This document shows, one piece after another, positions 45,016 to 53,851 of a stretch of 64,000 bases of DNA. A program made the translations under genes and the position numbers. How positions within the stretch are numbered: the stretch's first letter is position 1; every line of letters starts with the position of its first letter. Below the pieces are notes generated by a model, which saw only the letters and a list, made by a program, of their open reading frames with translations, ran no database searches and was not told the origin of the DNA. Where the stretch lies: assembly GCA_002377695.1 (NCBI GenBank), contig DFQH01000007.1, forward strand, positions 242,956-306,955. Direction: 5' to 3'. The DNA comes from Citromicrobium sp. UBA3494 (GTDB lineage: Bacteria > Pseudomonadota > Alphaproteobacteria > Sphingomonadales > Sphingomonadaceae).

Positions 45016-47258
45016 CTGCCGATTGATAAGAGGCCCGAGCGGCTGCAGCGAAAAAAGCCAACGATCAAACTGCTTCGCGTCGACAAAGATACGATGAGTG
45101 GGTTCCGTCGACGTCTCCCACCAGCGCTCGAGGTTGAGTGCGCCGTCACCGGCGTCAGGAAGTTGGGCGGATCGGTCGCGTCGGACAGGTCCACCTGTTC
45201 ATACACAAAGCGATCGAAGGTCGCGTCGAGATACTGCACACCGCCGCGCAGGACGGTGCTCTGTGTGACCAGCGCCTGGAAATCGACTTCGAAGCCCTTG
45301 ATCGAGGATTCCCCGACGTTGCGCGTGTAGAACGAGTTGTTGCCCCGATCGTCAACGCCCAGAGCGGCCAGCTGCTGGCCGGTATAGTCCCAGTAGAATG
45401 CTTCCAGGTTCACCTGCAGGCGGTTGTCGAAGAAGCTGTTCTTGGCGCCGATCGTATAGGCGTCGATATATTCCGGATCGTATTCTTCCTGCCCGAAGGT
45501 CAGGTTGAAGCCGCCTGCGCGAAAACCCGTCTCGAAGCTGGCGTACAGCAGGTTGTCCGGCGTGACGTCGTATTCCAGTGCGGCGCGCCAGGTGACCTGA
45601 TCGTCGCTCGCGGTCCGATCGATCTGCGTCGGCGTGACGATAAGCAGCGCTTGCGGGCCCGTCATGCCGAAGGGGCCGTACGGGAAGGTTCCGTAGGGGG
45701 ACGGGCGGGTCAGCGGCGAGCCGGCTGGGAACAGCGCAGGATCGAGCTGGGAAATGGTATCCTCAAGCGTGAGGCCGACCGGTATCGTCGGGACCTGGGG
45801 GCAGCTTGGTGGGCCGGCCACGGGCTGGATCAGGCACACCCCGGCGATCGCAACCGACAGGGCATCGATCGACCTGTTCTCGTCCGTGTAGCGGATACCG
45901 CCGACAACCCGGAAATCGTCCGTCACGCTGAAACTGCCGCGCGCGAAGATGGCCGAGGATTCGGTCGACGTGTCGAATTCCTGCAGCGATACGGTCGAGA
46001 ACTGGTTGTACGAATTCACGCCTTCCACATTCTCGTCGAAGTAGTAGGCGCCCACGAGCCATTCCAGCGGACCGGCATAGCCCGAAAGCCGACCTTCGAC
46101 GCTGAACTGCTCCGCCATATCCTGGTTGATACCCGCCTTGAAAGGCGCGCCGTTGAACAGATTATCCAGCCTCGATTGGCGGTAGGCGGGGATGATCACC
46201 AGGTCGGCGAAACCAAGATCGGCGTTGAATTCCGCGTTCACGCCCCAGTACTCGTCATCCCGGAACGGATAGGCATAACCGGTTACCGGCGAATACAGCG
46301 GCGCGGCCGTCGCATTGTTCTCGATGAAGGTGAGCGTCTGCGGAGCGAACAGACCGGTGAAGGGCTCGCTCACGTTTGCAGGAGCGGGCACGAACTGCCA
46401 GTTCGGCACCGTGGCATTCGGCGTAAACGGCGAGAAGGTGTAGACGCCGTCCACGTCCAGACCGGGGCCGGTACCTTTCGCAGTCGAATAGTCGGCGGAC
46501 AGGCGCAGGTCGATATCCGGCGACAAATCGAACAGGACCTGCCCGCGCAGGGCCAGATTTTCCGCTGCACCGGTCCCGTCGGAATAGTATCCGTCCCGGT
46601 CTGTCCATGCTCCGGCGAACCTCGCCGCCGCGCTGTCGCCCAGAGGGACGTTCACGACACCGTTGAACTCCAGCGCGTCGTAATTGCCGTACTGCGCGGA
46701 AACGCTGCCCTCGGTCACACCGAGGCGCGGAATGTTGGGAATGACGTTGACGGCACCGCCGGTCGCATTGCGGCCGTAAAGAGTGCCCTGGGGGCCCTTC
46801 AGCACTTCCACGCGGTTCACGTCGAGGAAGGATGCGACGGTGGACGAGGGGCGGCCAATATAGACGCCGTCCAGATTGAAGGCGACGGCCGGGTTCGTGT
46901 AACCATTATTGGCGAAATTGCCGACGCCGCGCACGAAATAGCCGACGTTCGCGCCACCTGCTTCGGGCACGTATAGCGCGGGGGCAACCTTGTTGAGCTG
47001 CGTCACGTCGGCCACCCCGGAGCGGGTGAGCTCTTCGCCGCTCGCCGCGTTGATCGGAATAGCTGCGTCCTGCAGCGTTTCCTCGCGGCGCTGCGCGGTA
47101 ACGATAATCTCGTTCAGGCCGCCGCGCGGCTGCGGCTGGGCGGTGGTCGCATCCTCGCCCGTTGTGTCGGTCTGCGTTTCGTCCGCTGTTTGCGCGTGGG
47201 CCGGCATGGCCCACATCGCAAGCGCCATGGCAGTGCTCGTCAGAACACGGTTCTTCAT
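44928..47258 (-). pseudogene. TonB-dependent receptor, 3' end lost and fused to element sequence
   Basis: About 705 residues of a normal outer-membrane receptor: signal peptide MKNRVLTSTAMALAMWAMPAHA, plug domain (EIIVTAQRREETLQDAAIPI, GGAVNVIPN), then barrel strands to DPPNFLTPVT. After base about 45144 the frame continues as about 71 basic residues encoded on the mobile-element side (in another frame of the AlpA-like gene), so the last barrel strands and terminal aromatic residue needed for insertion are missing. GGGGAGG precedes ATG 47258. The ligand was probably an aromatic compound, judged only from the divergent pob/lig cluster. Confidence 0.85.
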
Positions 47259-47493
47259 CGCTGTATCCTCCCCAGGGGTCATTTTTGACCTTCGTAAGAT
47301 CAGGCTGCCGGGTTTTTACAGATTGGTCTAATCGTATGTTTTTGTCCTGACATACAAATCCCATCAATGGATTGGCGAGCCGGGAATTATCGATTTGATC
47401 GCGCGGAATCGGCGGATCGCGGCGGAAATGCCCAGTCTCGGAAAAAGTGGCGCGAAAACGCGCACTTCGCCGTGTGTGGATGAGGAGACCGGA
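47259..47493. promoter_or_regulatory. Divergent control region between the receptor remnant and the MFS/pobA operon
   Basis: 235 AT-richer bases with no gene. GTATG (47334-47338) and CATAC (47351-47355) form one inverted pair; AATCC (47357-47361) and GGATT (47369-47373) form another. Either could be a regulator site for the aromatic cluster. No -35/-10 pair was assigned with confidence. GAGGAG at 47482-47487 is the ribosome site of the MFS gene. Confidence 0.4.
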
Positions 47494-48816
47494 ATGCACG
47501 CAGACCCGCGCGACGCCCGCTCGGTGATCGAGCAGGATGCGATGACATGGCGGCAGATGCTGATCGTCCTGCTATGTGTACTCCTCAACGGGCTCGACGG
47601 ATTCGACGTCCTCTCCATCAGTTTCGCCTCGCCGGGCATCGCCGCCGAATGGGGGGTCGACCGGGCAGCGCTGGGCATCATCCTTTCGATAGAACTGGTC
47701 GGCATGGCGCTGGGCTCCATCGCGCTGGGCTGGGCGGCGGACCGGGTGGGGCGCGTGCCGATCATGATCGGCAGCCTGCTGGTGATGGCTGCGGGGATGA
47801 GCGCGGCTGCATTATCCACCGGCGTCGTCATGCTGGCATGCATCCGCCTTGTTACCGGCATCGGCATTGGCGGCATGCTTGCCTGCAACAACGCCGTGGT
47901 CGCCGAAGTCTCGTCGCTCAAATACCGGGCCGGAGCGGTCGCGCTGATGGCGGCGGGCTATCCTTTCGGTGCCATCGTCGGAGGGTCCATCGCCAGCAGC
48001 CTGCTGGTCGAGGGAACCTGGCGCGACATCTTCTGGCTGGGTGCGGGCATGACCATCGCCTTCCTTCCCGCGATCATCCTGCTGGTGCCGGAATCGCCGG
48101 AGATCATCCTGCGCCGCAATGCTCCCGATCGCGCGCTGGCGAAAATCAACCGCACCATGAAACGTCTCGGCCACGCCGCGCTGGACACCGTGGTGCCGAT
48201 CGCTCGGGATGAGACGGGTGACAGATCGGGCCTCTTTCGGGGTGCCATGCGGCGCATCACCACGCTGCTCGTCATCGCGTACTTTTTCCACATGCTGATG
48301 TTCTACTTCGTTCTGAAATGGATTCCGAAGATCGTGGTGGATCTGGGATACGAGCCAGCGAGCGCGGGGAGCGTGCTGGTGTGGGCGAATATCGGCGGGG
48401 TGACCGGGTCGCTTCTGTTCAGCTATCTCACCACCAGGCTTCCGCTGCGCGGCCTGCTGATCGGCGTGTTCGCGTTCAGCTTCCTTGCGCTTGTCTGGTT
48501 CGGCATGAACGCGACCGGGCTGGGCGAGCTGAAGACCGCTGCCGCCTTGGTCGGTTTCTTCGCCAATGCCGGGGTGGTGGGCCTCTACGCGCTGGTAGCG
48601 GCGTCCTACCCGGCCCATCTGCGCGCGGGCGGCACGGGGCTGGTCATCGGGCTGGGCAGGGGCGGCGCGGCGGCCGGCCCGGCTGTGGCGGGCTTCCTGT
48701 TCGTCGGTGGCTTCGGCCTGCCGCTGGTCGCGCTGATGATGGGCGTCGGGTCGCTGGTGGCGGCCGGGGCGATCTTCGCGCTGCGGAGCCCTCCAAAAGC
48801 ATCGGTTCGGCCATGA
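47494..48816 (+). CDS. MFS transporter, aromatic acid:H+ symporter family (PcaK/BenK-like)
   Basis: 440 residues, 12 membrane segments. LNGLDGFDVLSISFASPGIA in helix 1 (the DGxD motif of PcaK) and LGWAADRVGRVPIM between helices 2 and 3 are characteristic of aromatic acid transporters. Start ATG 47494 is supported by GAGGAG six bases upstream; codons further upstream (47395) lie in the control region. Its stop overlaps the pobA start as ATGA, which strongly suggests import of 4-hydroxybenzoate or protocatechuate. Confidence 0.92.
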   Translation: MHADPRDARSVIEQDAMTWRQMLIVLLCVLLNGLDGFDVLSISFASPGIAAEWGVDRAALGIILSIELVGMALGSIALGWAADRVGRVPIMIGSLLVMAAGMSAAALSTGVVMLACIRLVTGIGIGGMLACNNAVVAEVSSLKYRAGAVALMAAGYPFGAIVGGSIASSLLVEGTWRDIFWLGAGMTIAFLPAIILLVPESPEIILRRNAPDRALAKINRTMKRLGHAALDTVVPIARDETGDRSGLFRGAMRRITTLLVIAYFFHMLMFYFVLKWIPKIVVDLGYEPASAGSVLVWANIGGVTGSLLFSYLTTRLPLRGLLIGVFAFSFLALVWFGMNATGLGELKTAAALVGFFANAGVVGLYALVAASYPAHLRAGGTGLVIGLGRGGAAAGPAVAGFLFVGGFGLPLVALMMGVGSLVAAGAIFALRSPPKASVRP

Positions 48817-49988
48817 GGCGCGCGCAAGTCTGCATTATCGGCGCGGGGCCGGCGGGGCTGCTTCTCGGCCATCTTCTAAGGGCCGAGGGGATCGATTGCC
48901 TGGTGCTCGACCGGCAGAGCCCGGATTACATCCTCGGTCGCATTCGCGCTGGCGTGCTCGAAACGATCACGGTGTCGCTGATGGAGCGACTTGGCCTCGA
49001 CACAAGGCTGAAAGCCGAGGGTCTGTGGCACGATGGTTTTCAGCTGGCCGACGGCGAGCGGCTGATACGCATCGACCTGGCCGACCTCACCGGCAGCCGG
49101 GTGATGGTCTATGGCCAGACCGAACTGACCCGCGACCTGATGCAGGCCGCAGACGAGCGCGGGCTGGAGATCGAATACGGCGCGCGCGAGGTTGCGCTGC
49201 ACGGGGTGGAAGGCGACGCGCCGCATGTGACGTGGACCGATGCGAATGGCGCGCAGCAGCGGGTGGATTGTCGCTTCATCGTGGGATGCGACGGGTTTCA
49301 CGGGCCGAGCCGAAAGGCGATACCGGCAAATGCCGGAAAGGGCTTCGAGCGGGTCTACCCCTTCGGCTGGCTTGGCATCCTTGCCGATGTGCCGCCCTGC
49401 CATCACGAGCTGATCTATGCCAGTCACGAAAGGGGCTTTGCACTGGCGTCCATGCGCAGCGAGACGCGCAGCCGCTATTATGTCGATGTGCCTGCGGGCG
49501 AGGACGTTGCCAACTGGCCGGACGAGCGTGTGTGGGACGAACTGGCCCTGCGCCTTGGTGAGGAAGCCGCCGCCGGGATGGTGCGTGGGCCCAGTATCGA
49601 GAAGAGCATCGCGCCCCTGCGCAGCTTCGTCTTCGAACCGATGCGCCATGGCAGCCTGCTGCTGTGCGGGGATGCTGCCCACATCGTGCCGCCGACCGGG
49701 GCCAAGGGCCTGAATCTGGCGGCAAGCGACGTTTACTATGCGGCGGAAGCGCTGACGAACTTCTTCGCCCACAACTCCAGAGATGCAGTGGCCGCCTATT
49801 CGACCAAGGCCCTTGCCCGGGTGTGGAAAGCGGAACGGTTCAGCTGGTCGCTGACCCGCCTGATGCACCGCTTCCCCGAAGACGGCGCGTTCGAACGCAA
49901 GATGCAGCTGGCGGAGCTGGACTACATCGCATCGAGCCGCGCCGCGCAGCAGAGCATCGCGGAAAACTACGTCGGACTGCCGGTCTAG
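48813..49988 (+). CDS. pobA: 4-hydroxybenzoate 3-monooxygenase
   Basis: 391 residues, the usual PobA size. Converts 4-hydroxybenzoate to protocatechuate with NAD(P)H and O2. FAD motif CIIGAGPAGLLLGHLLRAEG, DG motif GCDGFHGPSRKAIP, GD motif LCGDAAHIVPPTGAKGLNLAASD, and substrate-site region SRYYVDVPAGED are all of PobA type. Translationally coupled to the transporter; ends four bases into the convergent aldo/keto reductase gene. Confidence 0.95.
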   Translation: MRRAQVCIIGAGPAGLLLGHLLRAEGIDCLVLDRQSPDYILGRIRAGVLETITVSLMERLGLDTRLKAEGLWHDGFQLADGERLIRIDLADLTGSRVMVYGQTELTRDLMQAADERGLEIEYGAREVALHGVEGDAPHVTWTDANGAQQRVDCRFIVGCDGFHGPSRKAIPANAGKGFERVYPFGWLGILADVPPCHHELIYASHERGFALASMRSETRSRYYVDVPAGEDVANWPDERVWDELALRLGEEAAAGMVRGPSIEKSIAPLRSFVFEPMRHGSLLLCGDAAHIVPPTGAKGLNLAASDVYYAAEALTNFFAHNSRDAVAAYSTKALARVWKAERFSWSLTRLMHRFPEDGAFERKMQLAELDYIASSRAAQQSIAENYVGLPV

Positions 49989-50971
49989 GCGTAATCCTCT
50001 GTATCGATCGTGTTGCGCATGATCTCTGGATAGCGGTGGCCGCTGATGCTGTGCTGGTTGATGAGTTCACCGGCCTGCCGCAGCACATCTGCACCAATAT
50101 CCTGCGATGGCGCGGCAAAATTCTGCTGCATGTGATCCATGCTGGTGGTGCCGGGGATCGCGTGGATATGCTCGCCATGTGACAGGACCCAGGCGAGCGC
50201 GAGCTGCGCAGGCGTTACCCCGGCATCCTTCGCAAGGGCGTCGAACCGGTTCAGCAGTTCGAGATTGTCAGGCCAGTTCTCGGCACCGAAGCGCGGCATG
50301 TTGCGGCGCAGGTCATTTTCGCCAAGCGTGGCGGTATCCTTCAGCTCACCGCCCAGCGCGCCACGCGCGACCGGGGAGAATGCCACGAGGGCAATGCCCA
50401 GGTCTCTGGTGGTCTCCAGCACGCCCAGTTCGACATTGCGCGTCCAGAGCGAAAATTCGGTCTGCACCGCAGCCATGGGATACACGCCATGCGCCTCGCG
50501 GATATGGGCAGACGACCATTCGGATACGCCATAGGCGCCGATCTTGCCCGCCTCGATCGCGCGCTGGAGTGCGCCGACACTGTCTGCGATGGGCACCTTG
50601 GGATCGAAGCGGTGCATGTAAAGCAGGTCGATATGGTCGGTTCGCAACCGGCCGAGGCTGGCGTCGATGGAGGCCGCGATGGCGTCGGGAGAACAGTCGA
50701 TCCCCCGGCGCTGCCCATCGACGACGATGCCCGTCTTGCTCGCCAGCAGGAATTCGCTGCGCCGGTGCATCACCGCTTCGCCCAGCAGTTCCTCGTTCCT
50801 GCCCGCACCGTAGATATTGGCGGTGTCGAGATGATCGTAGCCCGCGTCCAGGGCCGCGTTCAGCAGGCGGACCTTGTCTTCGTGCGGGGGCGGATCGCCA
50901 TAGCCCCATGAGAGATTCATGCAGCCCAGCCCGATGGGATGCACTTCTCGCCCGCAAAGCTTCCGCCGCAT
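49985..50971 (-). CDS. Aldo/keto reductase in the lig cluster
   Basis: 328 residues from ATG 50971, which overlaps the ligC stop as TGATG. Tetrad candidates: Asp and Tyr in DTANIYGAG, Lys in LASKTGIV, His in LLYMHRFDP; GVSEWSSAHIREAH and IPGTTSMDHMQQNF complete the family pattern of AKR13-like enzymes. Last gene of the minus-strand ligJ-ligC group. Its role is unknown; coupling to ligC suggests it acts on an aldehyde or keto intermediate of aromatic breakdown or on toxic aldehydes formed from it. Confidence 0.85.
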   Translation of the reverse strand: MRRKLCGREVHPIGLGCMNLSWGYGDPPPHEDKVRLLNAALDAGYDHLDTANIYGAGRNEELLGEAVMHRRSEFLLASKTGIVVDGQRRGIDCSPDAIAASIDASLGRLRTDHIDLLYMHRFDPKVPIADSVGALQRAIEAGKIGAYGVSEWSSAHIREAHGVYPMAAVQTEFSLWTRNVELGVLETTRDLGIALVAFSPVARGALGGELKDTATLGENDLRRNMPRFGAENWPDNLELLNRFDALAKDAGVTPAQLALAWVLSHGEHIHAIPGTTSMDHMQQNFAAPSQDIGADVLRQAGELINQHSISGHRYPEIMRNTIDTEDYA

Positions 50972-51933
50972 CAGGACCACCCGTCCTGCGCTTCGAGGCT
51001 CTGCGCCAGTTCCCCGATCACGCGGTAGCAGTCGAGCACCGATGCAATGGAGGAATTGGGCTCGCGCCCATCGTGGATCGCGGAAAGGAATTCGCGGTCC
51101 TGCAACTCGATACCGTTCATGCTGACATCGACCTCGCTGACATCGATCGGCTCTTCCCGTCCGTCTACCAGATCGTCGTAGCGCGCGATATAGGTGCCGG
51201 TATCGCCGATATAGCGGAAGAAGGTGCCCAGCGGCCCGTCATTGTTGAACGACAGCGCCAGGGTCAGGATCTGGCCCTGGTCGGTCTTCATCTGGATCGA
51301 CTGGTCCATGGCGATCCCCAGCTTCGGGTGTTTCGGACCCTGCAGGATGTTCGCCTGCACCACCTTCGCCCCAGTCATGTACTGGAAAATGTCGATCGTA
51401 TGCGCGGAGTGATGCCACAGCAGGTGGTCCGTCCAGCTGCGCGGTTCACCCTTCGCATTGGTGTTCTCGCGCCGGAAGAAGAACGTCTGGACGTCCATTG
51501 CCTGAATCGTGAATTCGCCTGCATCGATGCGGTTTTTCACCCACTGGTGGCTCGGGTTGAAGCGGCGGGTGTGGCCGACCATGCACACGAGGCCGGTTTC
51601 CTGCTGCTTCGCTATCACCGCCTGCGCGTCCGCCCAGCTGTCGGCTACCGGGATTTCGACCTCGACATGCTTGCCTGCGTCCATGCAGGCGATCGCCTGC
51701 CGCGCGTGCATCTGCGTGGGCGTGCACAGGATGACCGCGTCGACATCGTCCAGCGCCAGCGCGTCCTCCAGTTCGGTGCCCGAATGCCGCGCGCCGTATT
51801 TCGCTGCAATCTCCGCCGCCTTGTCGGCCTCGCGCGAAATCACCGAGATAATCTCAGCACCTTCGATCCGTGTAAGCCCGTCGAGGTGCTTTTCGCCGAA
51901 CGCGCCGGCACCTACCAATGCAATTCCCGTCAT
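50971..51933 (-). CDS. ligC: 4-carboxy-2-hydroxymuconate-6-semialdehyde dehydrogenase
   Basis: 320 residues of the Gfo/Idh/MocA fold. IALVGAGAFGEKHLDGL binds NAD(P); VGHTRRFNPSHQWVKNRI, RSWTDHLLWHHSAHTIDIF and SMNGIELQDREFLSAI match sphingomonad LigC closely from memory. Oxidises the hemiacetal of CHMS to 2-pyrone-4,6-dicarboxylate. GGAG stands before ATG 51933. Downstream of ligJ with a 20-base gap. Confidence 0.93.
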   Translation of the reverse strand: MTGIALVGAGAFGEKHLDGLTRIEGAEIISVISREADKAAEIAAKYGARHSGTELEDALALDDVDAVILCTPTQMHARQAIACMDAGKHVEVEIPVADSWADAQAVIAKQQETGLVCMVGHTRRFNPSHQWVKNRIDAGEFTIQAMDVQTFFFRRENTNAKGEPRSWTDHLLWHHSAHTIDIFQYMTGAKVVQANILQGPKHPKLGIAMDQSIQMKTDQGQILTLALSFNNDGPLGTFFRYIGDTGTYIARYDDLVDGREEPIDVSEVDVSMNGIELQDREFLSAIHDGREPNSSIASVLDCYRVIGELAQSLEAQDGWS

Positions 51934-51953
51934 CTTCGTCTCCGTAATCTCGA

Positions 51954-52979
51954 TCAGAGCCCGCGTGCCGAAAGCATGGCGTCGAGGCGGGGGAAGACCC
52001 GCCGCGCATTGCCTTCGAAGATCGCGTGGCGGTCGTCCTCACCGATGTCGAGCGCGTCGACATAGCGTTTGGTATCGTCGAAATAGTGCCCGGTCTGCGG
52101 GTCGATGCCGCGCACTGCGCCCACCATCTCGCTGCCGAACAGGATGTTCTTGCTGTCGATCACCTTGGCCAGCAGGTCGACGCCCGGCTGGTGGTAGACG
52201 CAGGTGTCGAAAAACACATTGTTCATGATGTAATCGTCGAGGCTGGGCTTCTTCAGCATGTCCGCCAGCCCGCGATAGCGCCCCCAGTGGAATGGCACGG
52301 CGCCGCCGCCATGCGGGATGATGAAGCGCAGCTTGGGGAAGCGCGCGAACAGATCGCCTTCCATCAACTGCATGAAGGCCACCGTATCGGCCGCAAGGTA
52401 GAACCCCCCGGTGGCGTGCATCGCGGGGTTGCAGCTGCCCGAGACGTGAATCATCGCGGGCACGTCCAGCTCGCTCATCGCCTCGTAGATAGGGAACCAG
52501 TATTCGTCCGTCAGCGGCGGATGCTCGAAATGCCCGCCGCCCGGATCGGGGTTCAGGTTGCAGCCGACCATGCCGAGTTCCTCGACGCAGCGCCGCAATT
52601 CCCTGACGCTCGCCTCGAGCCCGCTCCGGGGGCTTTGCGGCAACATGCACACGCCCGCGAAGGTACCGGGGAACAGCTGCGTGACGCGGTAGATCAGGTC
52701 GTTGCATTTCTGCGACCATGCTTCCGATACACCCTGGTCCCCCTGATGATGCGCCATCCGGCTGGCCCGCGGCGAGAAGATGGTGAGGTCGGCGCCGCGC
52801 TCCTCGATCAGCTTGAGCTGGTTTTCCTCGATCGTCGCGCGGATCTCGTCGTCCGAGATTTCGGGATAGGGTGGGGGCGTCGTGCCCGATTCATAAGCGG
52901 CCAGCTGCGCGGTGCGCCATTCGTCGTGCTGCGGCGGGGCGGTGGTGTAGTGGCCGTGGCAATCGATCACCATCGTCAT
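51954..52979 (-). CDS. ligJ: 4-oxalomesaconate hydratase
   Basis: 341 residues, amidohydrolase-2 fold. IDCHGHYTTAPPQHDEW gives the first metal-binding HxH, then MIHVSGSCNPAMHATGG and FIIPHGGGAVPFHWGRYRGL; length equals the known LigJ. Hydrates 4-oxalomesaconate to 4-carboxy-4-hydroxy-2-oxoadipate. Its ATG overlaps the stop of the upstream DUF1932 gene (ATGA), with AAGGAAAC as ribosome site. Confidence 0.94.
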   Translation of the reverse strand: MTMVIDCHGHYTTAPPQHDEWRTAQLAAYESGTTPPPYPEISDDEIRATIEENQLKLIEERGADLTIFSPRASRMAHHQGDQGVSEAWSQKCNDLIYRVTQLFPGTFAGVCMLPQSPRSGLEASVRELRRCVEELGMVGCNLNPDPGGGHFEHPPLTDEYWFPIYEAMSELDVPAMIHVSGSCNPAMHATGGFYLAADTVAFMQLMEGDLFARFPKLRFIIPHGGGAVPFHWGRYRGLADMLKKPSLDDYIMNNVFFDTCVYHQPGVDLLAKVIDSKNILFGSEMVGAVRGIDPQTGHYFDDTKRYVDALDIGEDDRHAIFEGNARRVFPRLDAMLSARGL

Positions 52980-53785
52980 CGGGCGTTTCCTTCTTCATCG
53001 CTTCTGTGGGCGGCCGCGCGCTGACGAACGATCGTGGCCTGCGTCATCAGTGGATAGACCCCCAGATCGCGCAGGGTCAGCACCGCTTGCTCCATCTCTT
53101 CCGCGCGGCGGATGCCGTGCGTCTCCATCCGTTCCAGATTGTAGGCGACCCGATCGCTCCAGCTCTCCTCGCGCCAGCTGGCGTCGAGCGAGGCGAGCAC
53201 CTCTTCCGCAACGCCCGCTGCCTGCGCGGCGGCGATCATCTCATCCGACAACGCTTCCAGACCCTTCACCATGACCGAACGGATCATCTTGATGGCGGAG
53301 GCTTGTCCGATCCGGTCCCCCACGACGCGGATATTGGTGAAGCCAATCCGGGAGAGCCGGTCGGAGGCCTGCGCGCCATCCTCCCCCGAAATGAGCAGCG
53401 GAACGTTCAGGCCCGCGGGATCGACGGGGGCCAGAACCGCCACATCGACATATCGCCCGCCCGCCTGCTGAATTGCCTTTCCTGCCTCGCGCTTGGTCTG
53501 CGGCGCCACCGAGTTCATGTCGCAGAAGATGGCATCGGTTTCGATCGAAGCGCACGCCTCCTTCGCTGCGGCCAGCGCCTGGCCCGCCGTGACGAGGGAA
53601 AGCACGAGGTCGCTACCGGCAAGTGCGCCTTGCGGTTCGCGGCAGGGGGTCACCCCGCTCTGCTCAATGGCGGGCTCCCGGTGTGGATCGACATCGTAGG
53701 CGTGGGCGTCGCCGCCCCACGCCCCCGCGCGAGCGAAGGTGGAGCCGGCTTCCCCGAAACCGATAAGGGTGAAGTGCGTGGGCAT
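52976..53785 (-). CDS. NAD(P)-dependent dehydrogenase with DUF1932 C-terminal domain
   Basis: 269 residues. Rossmann start FTLIGFGEAGSTFARAGAWG then VLSLVTAGQALAAA and FCDMNSVAPQTKREAG, as in 6-phosphogluconate/beta-hydroxyacid dehydrogenases; the C-terminal half (IRSVMVKGLEALSDEMIAAA) is of the DUF1932 type. No reaction is assigned. It is the first gene of the ligJ-ligC message and coupled to ligJ, so it likely handles a hydroxy- or oxo-acid of the same pathway. ATG 53785 is chosen over 53845, whose 20 extra residues lack family character. Confidence 0.82.
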   Translation of the reverse strand: MPTHFTLIGFGEAGSTFARAGAWGGDAHAYDVDPHREPAIEQSGVTPCREPQGALAGSDLVLSLVTAGQALAAAKEACASIETDAIFCDMNSVAPQTKREAGKAIQQAGGRYVDVAVLAPVDPAGLNVPLLISGEDGAQASDRLSRIGFTNIRVVGDRIGQASAIKMIRSVMVKGLEALSDEMIAAAQAAGVAEEVLASLDASWREESWSDRVAYNLERMETHGIRRAEEMEQAVLTLRDLGVYPLMTQATIVRQRAAAHRSDEEGNAR

Positions 53786-53851
53786 GACCGCACCCGCCTG
53801 CGGCCCGATCGAACCTGCGGCAAATGGATAGGGCGGGCGGCCCATAAGCTT

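Noticed and set aside
43232..45140. Defence system cargo beside the integrase
   Set aside because: Only integrase and an AlpA-like regulator are present; no toxin-antitoxin, restriction, CBASS or retron-like gene was seen.
45138..46976. 612-residue open frame on the plus strand opposite the TonB receptor
   Set aside because: Shadow frame of the receptor; no protein family character.
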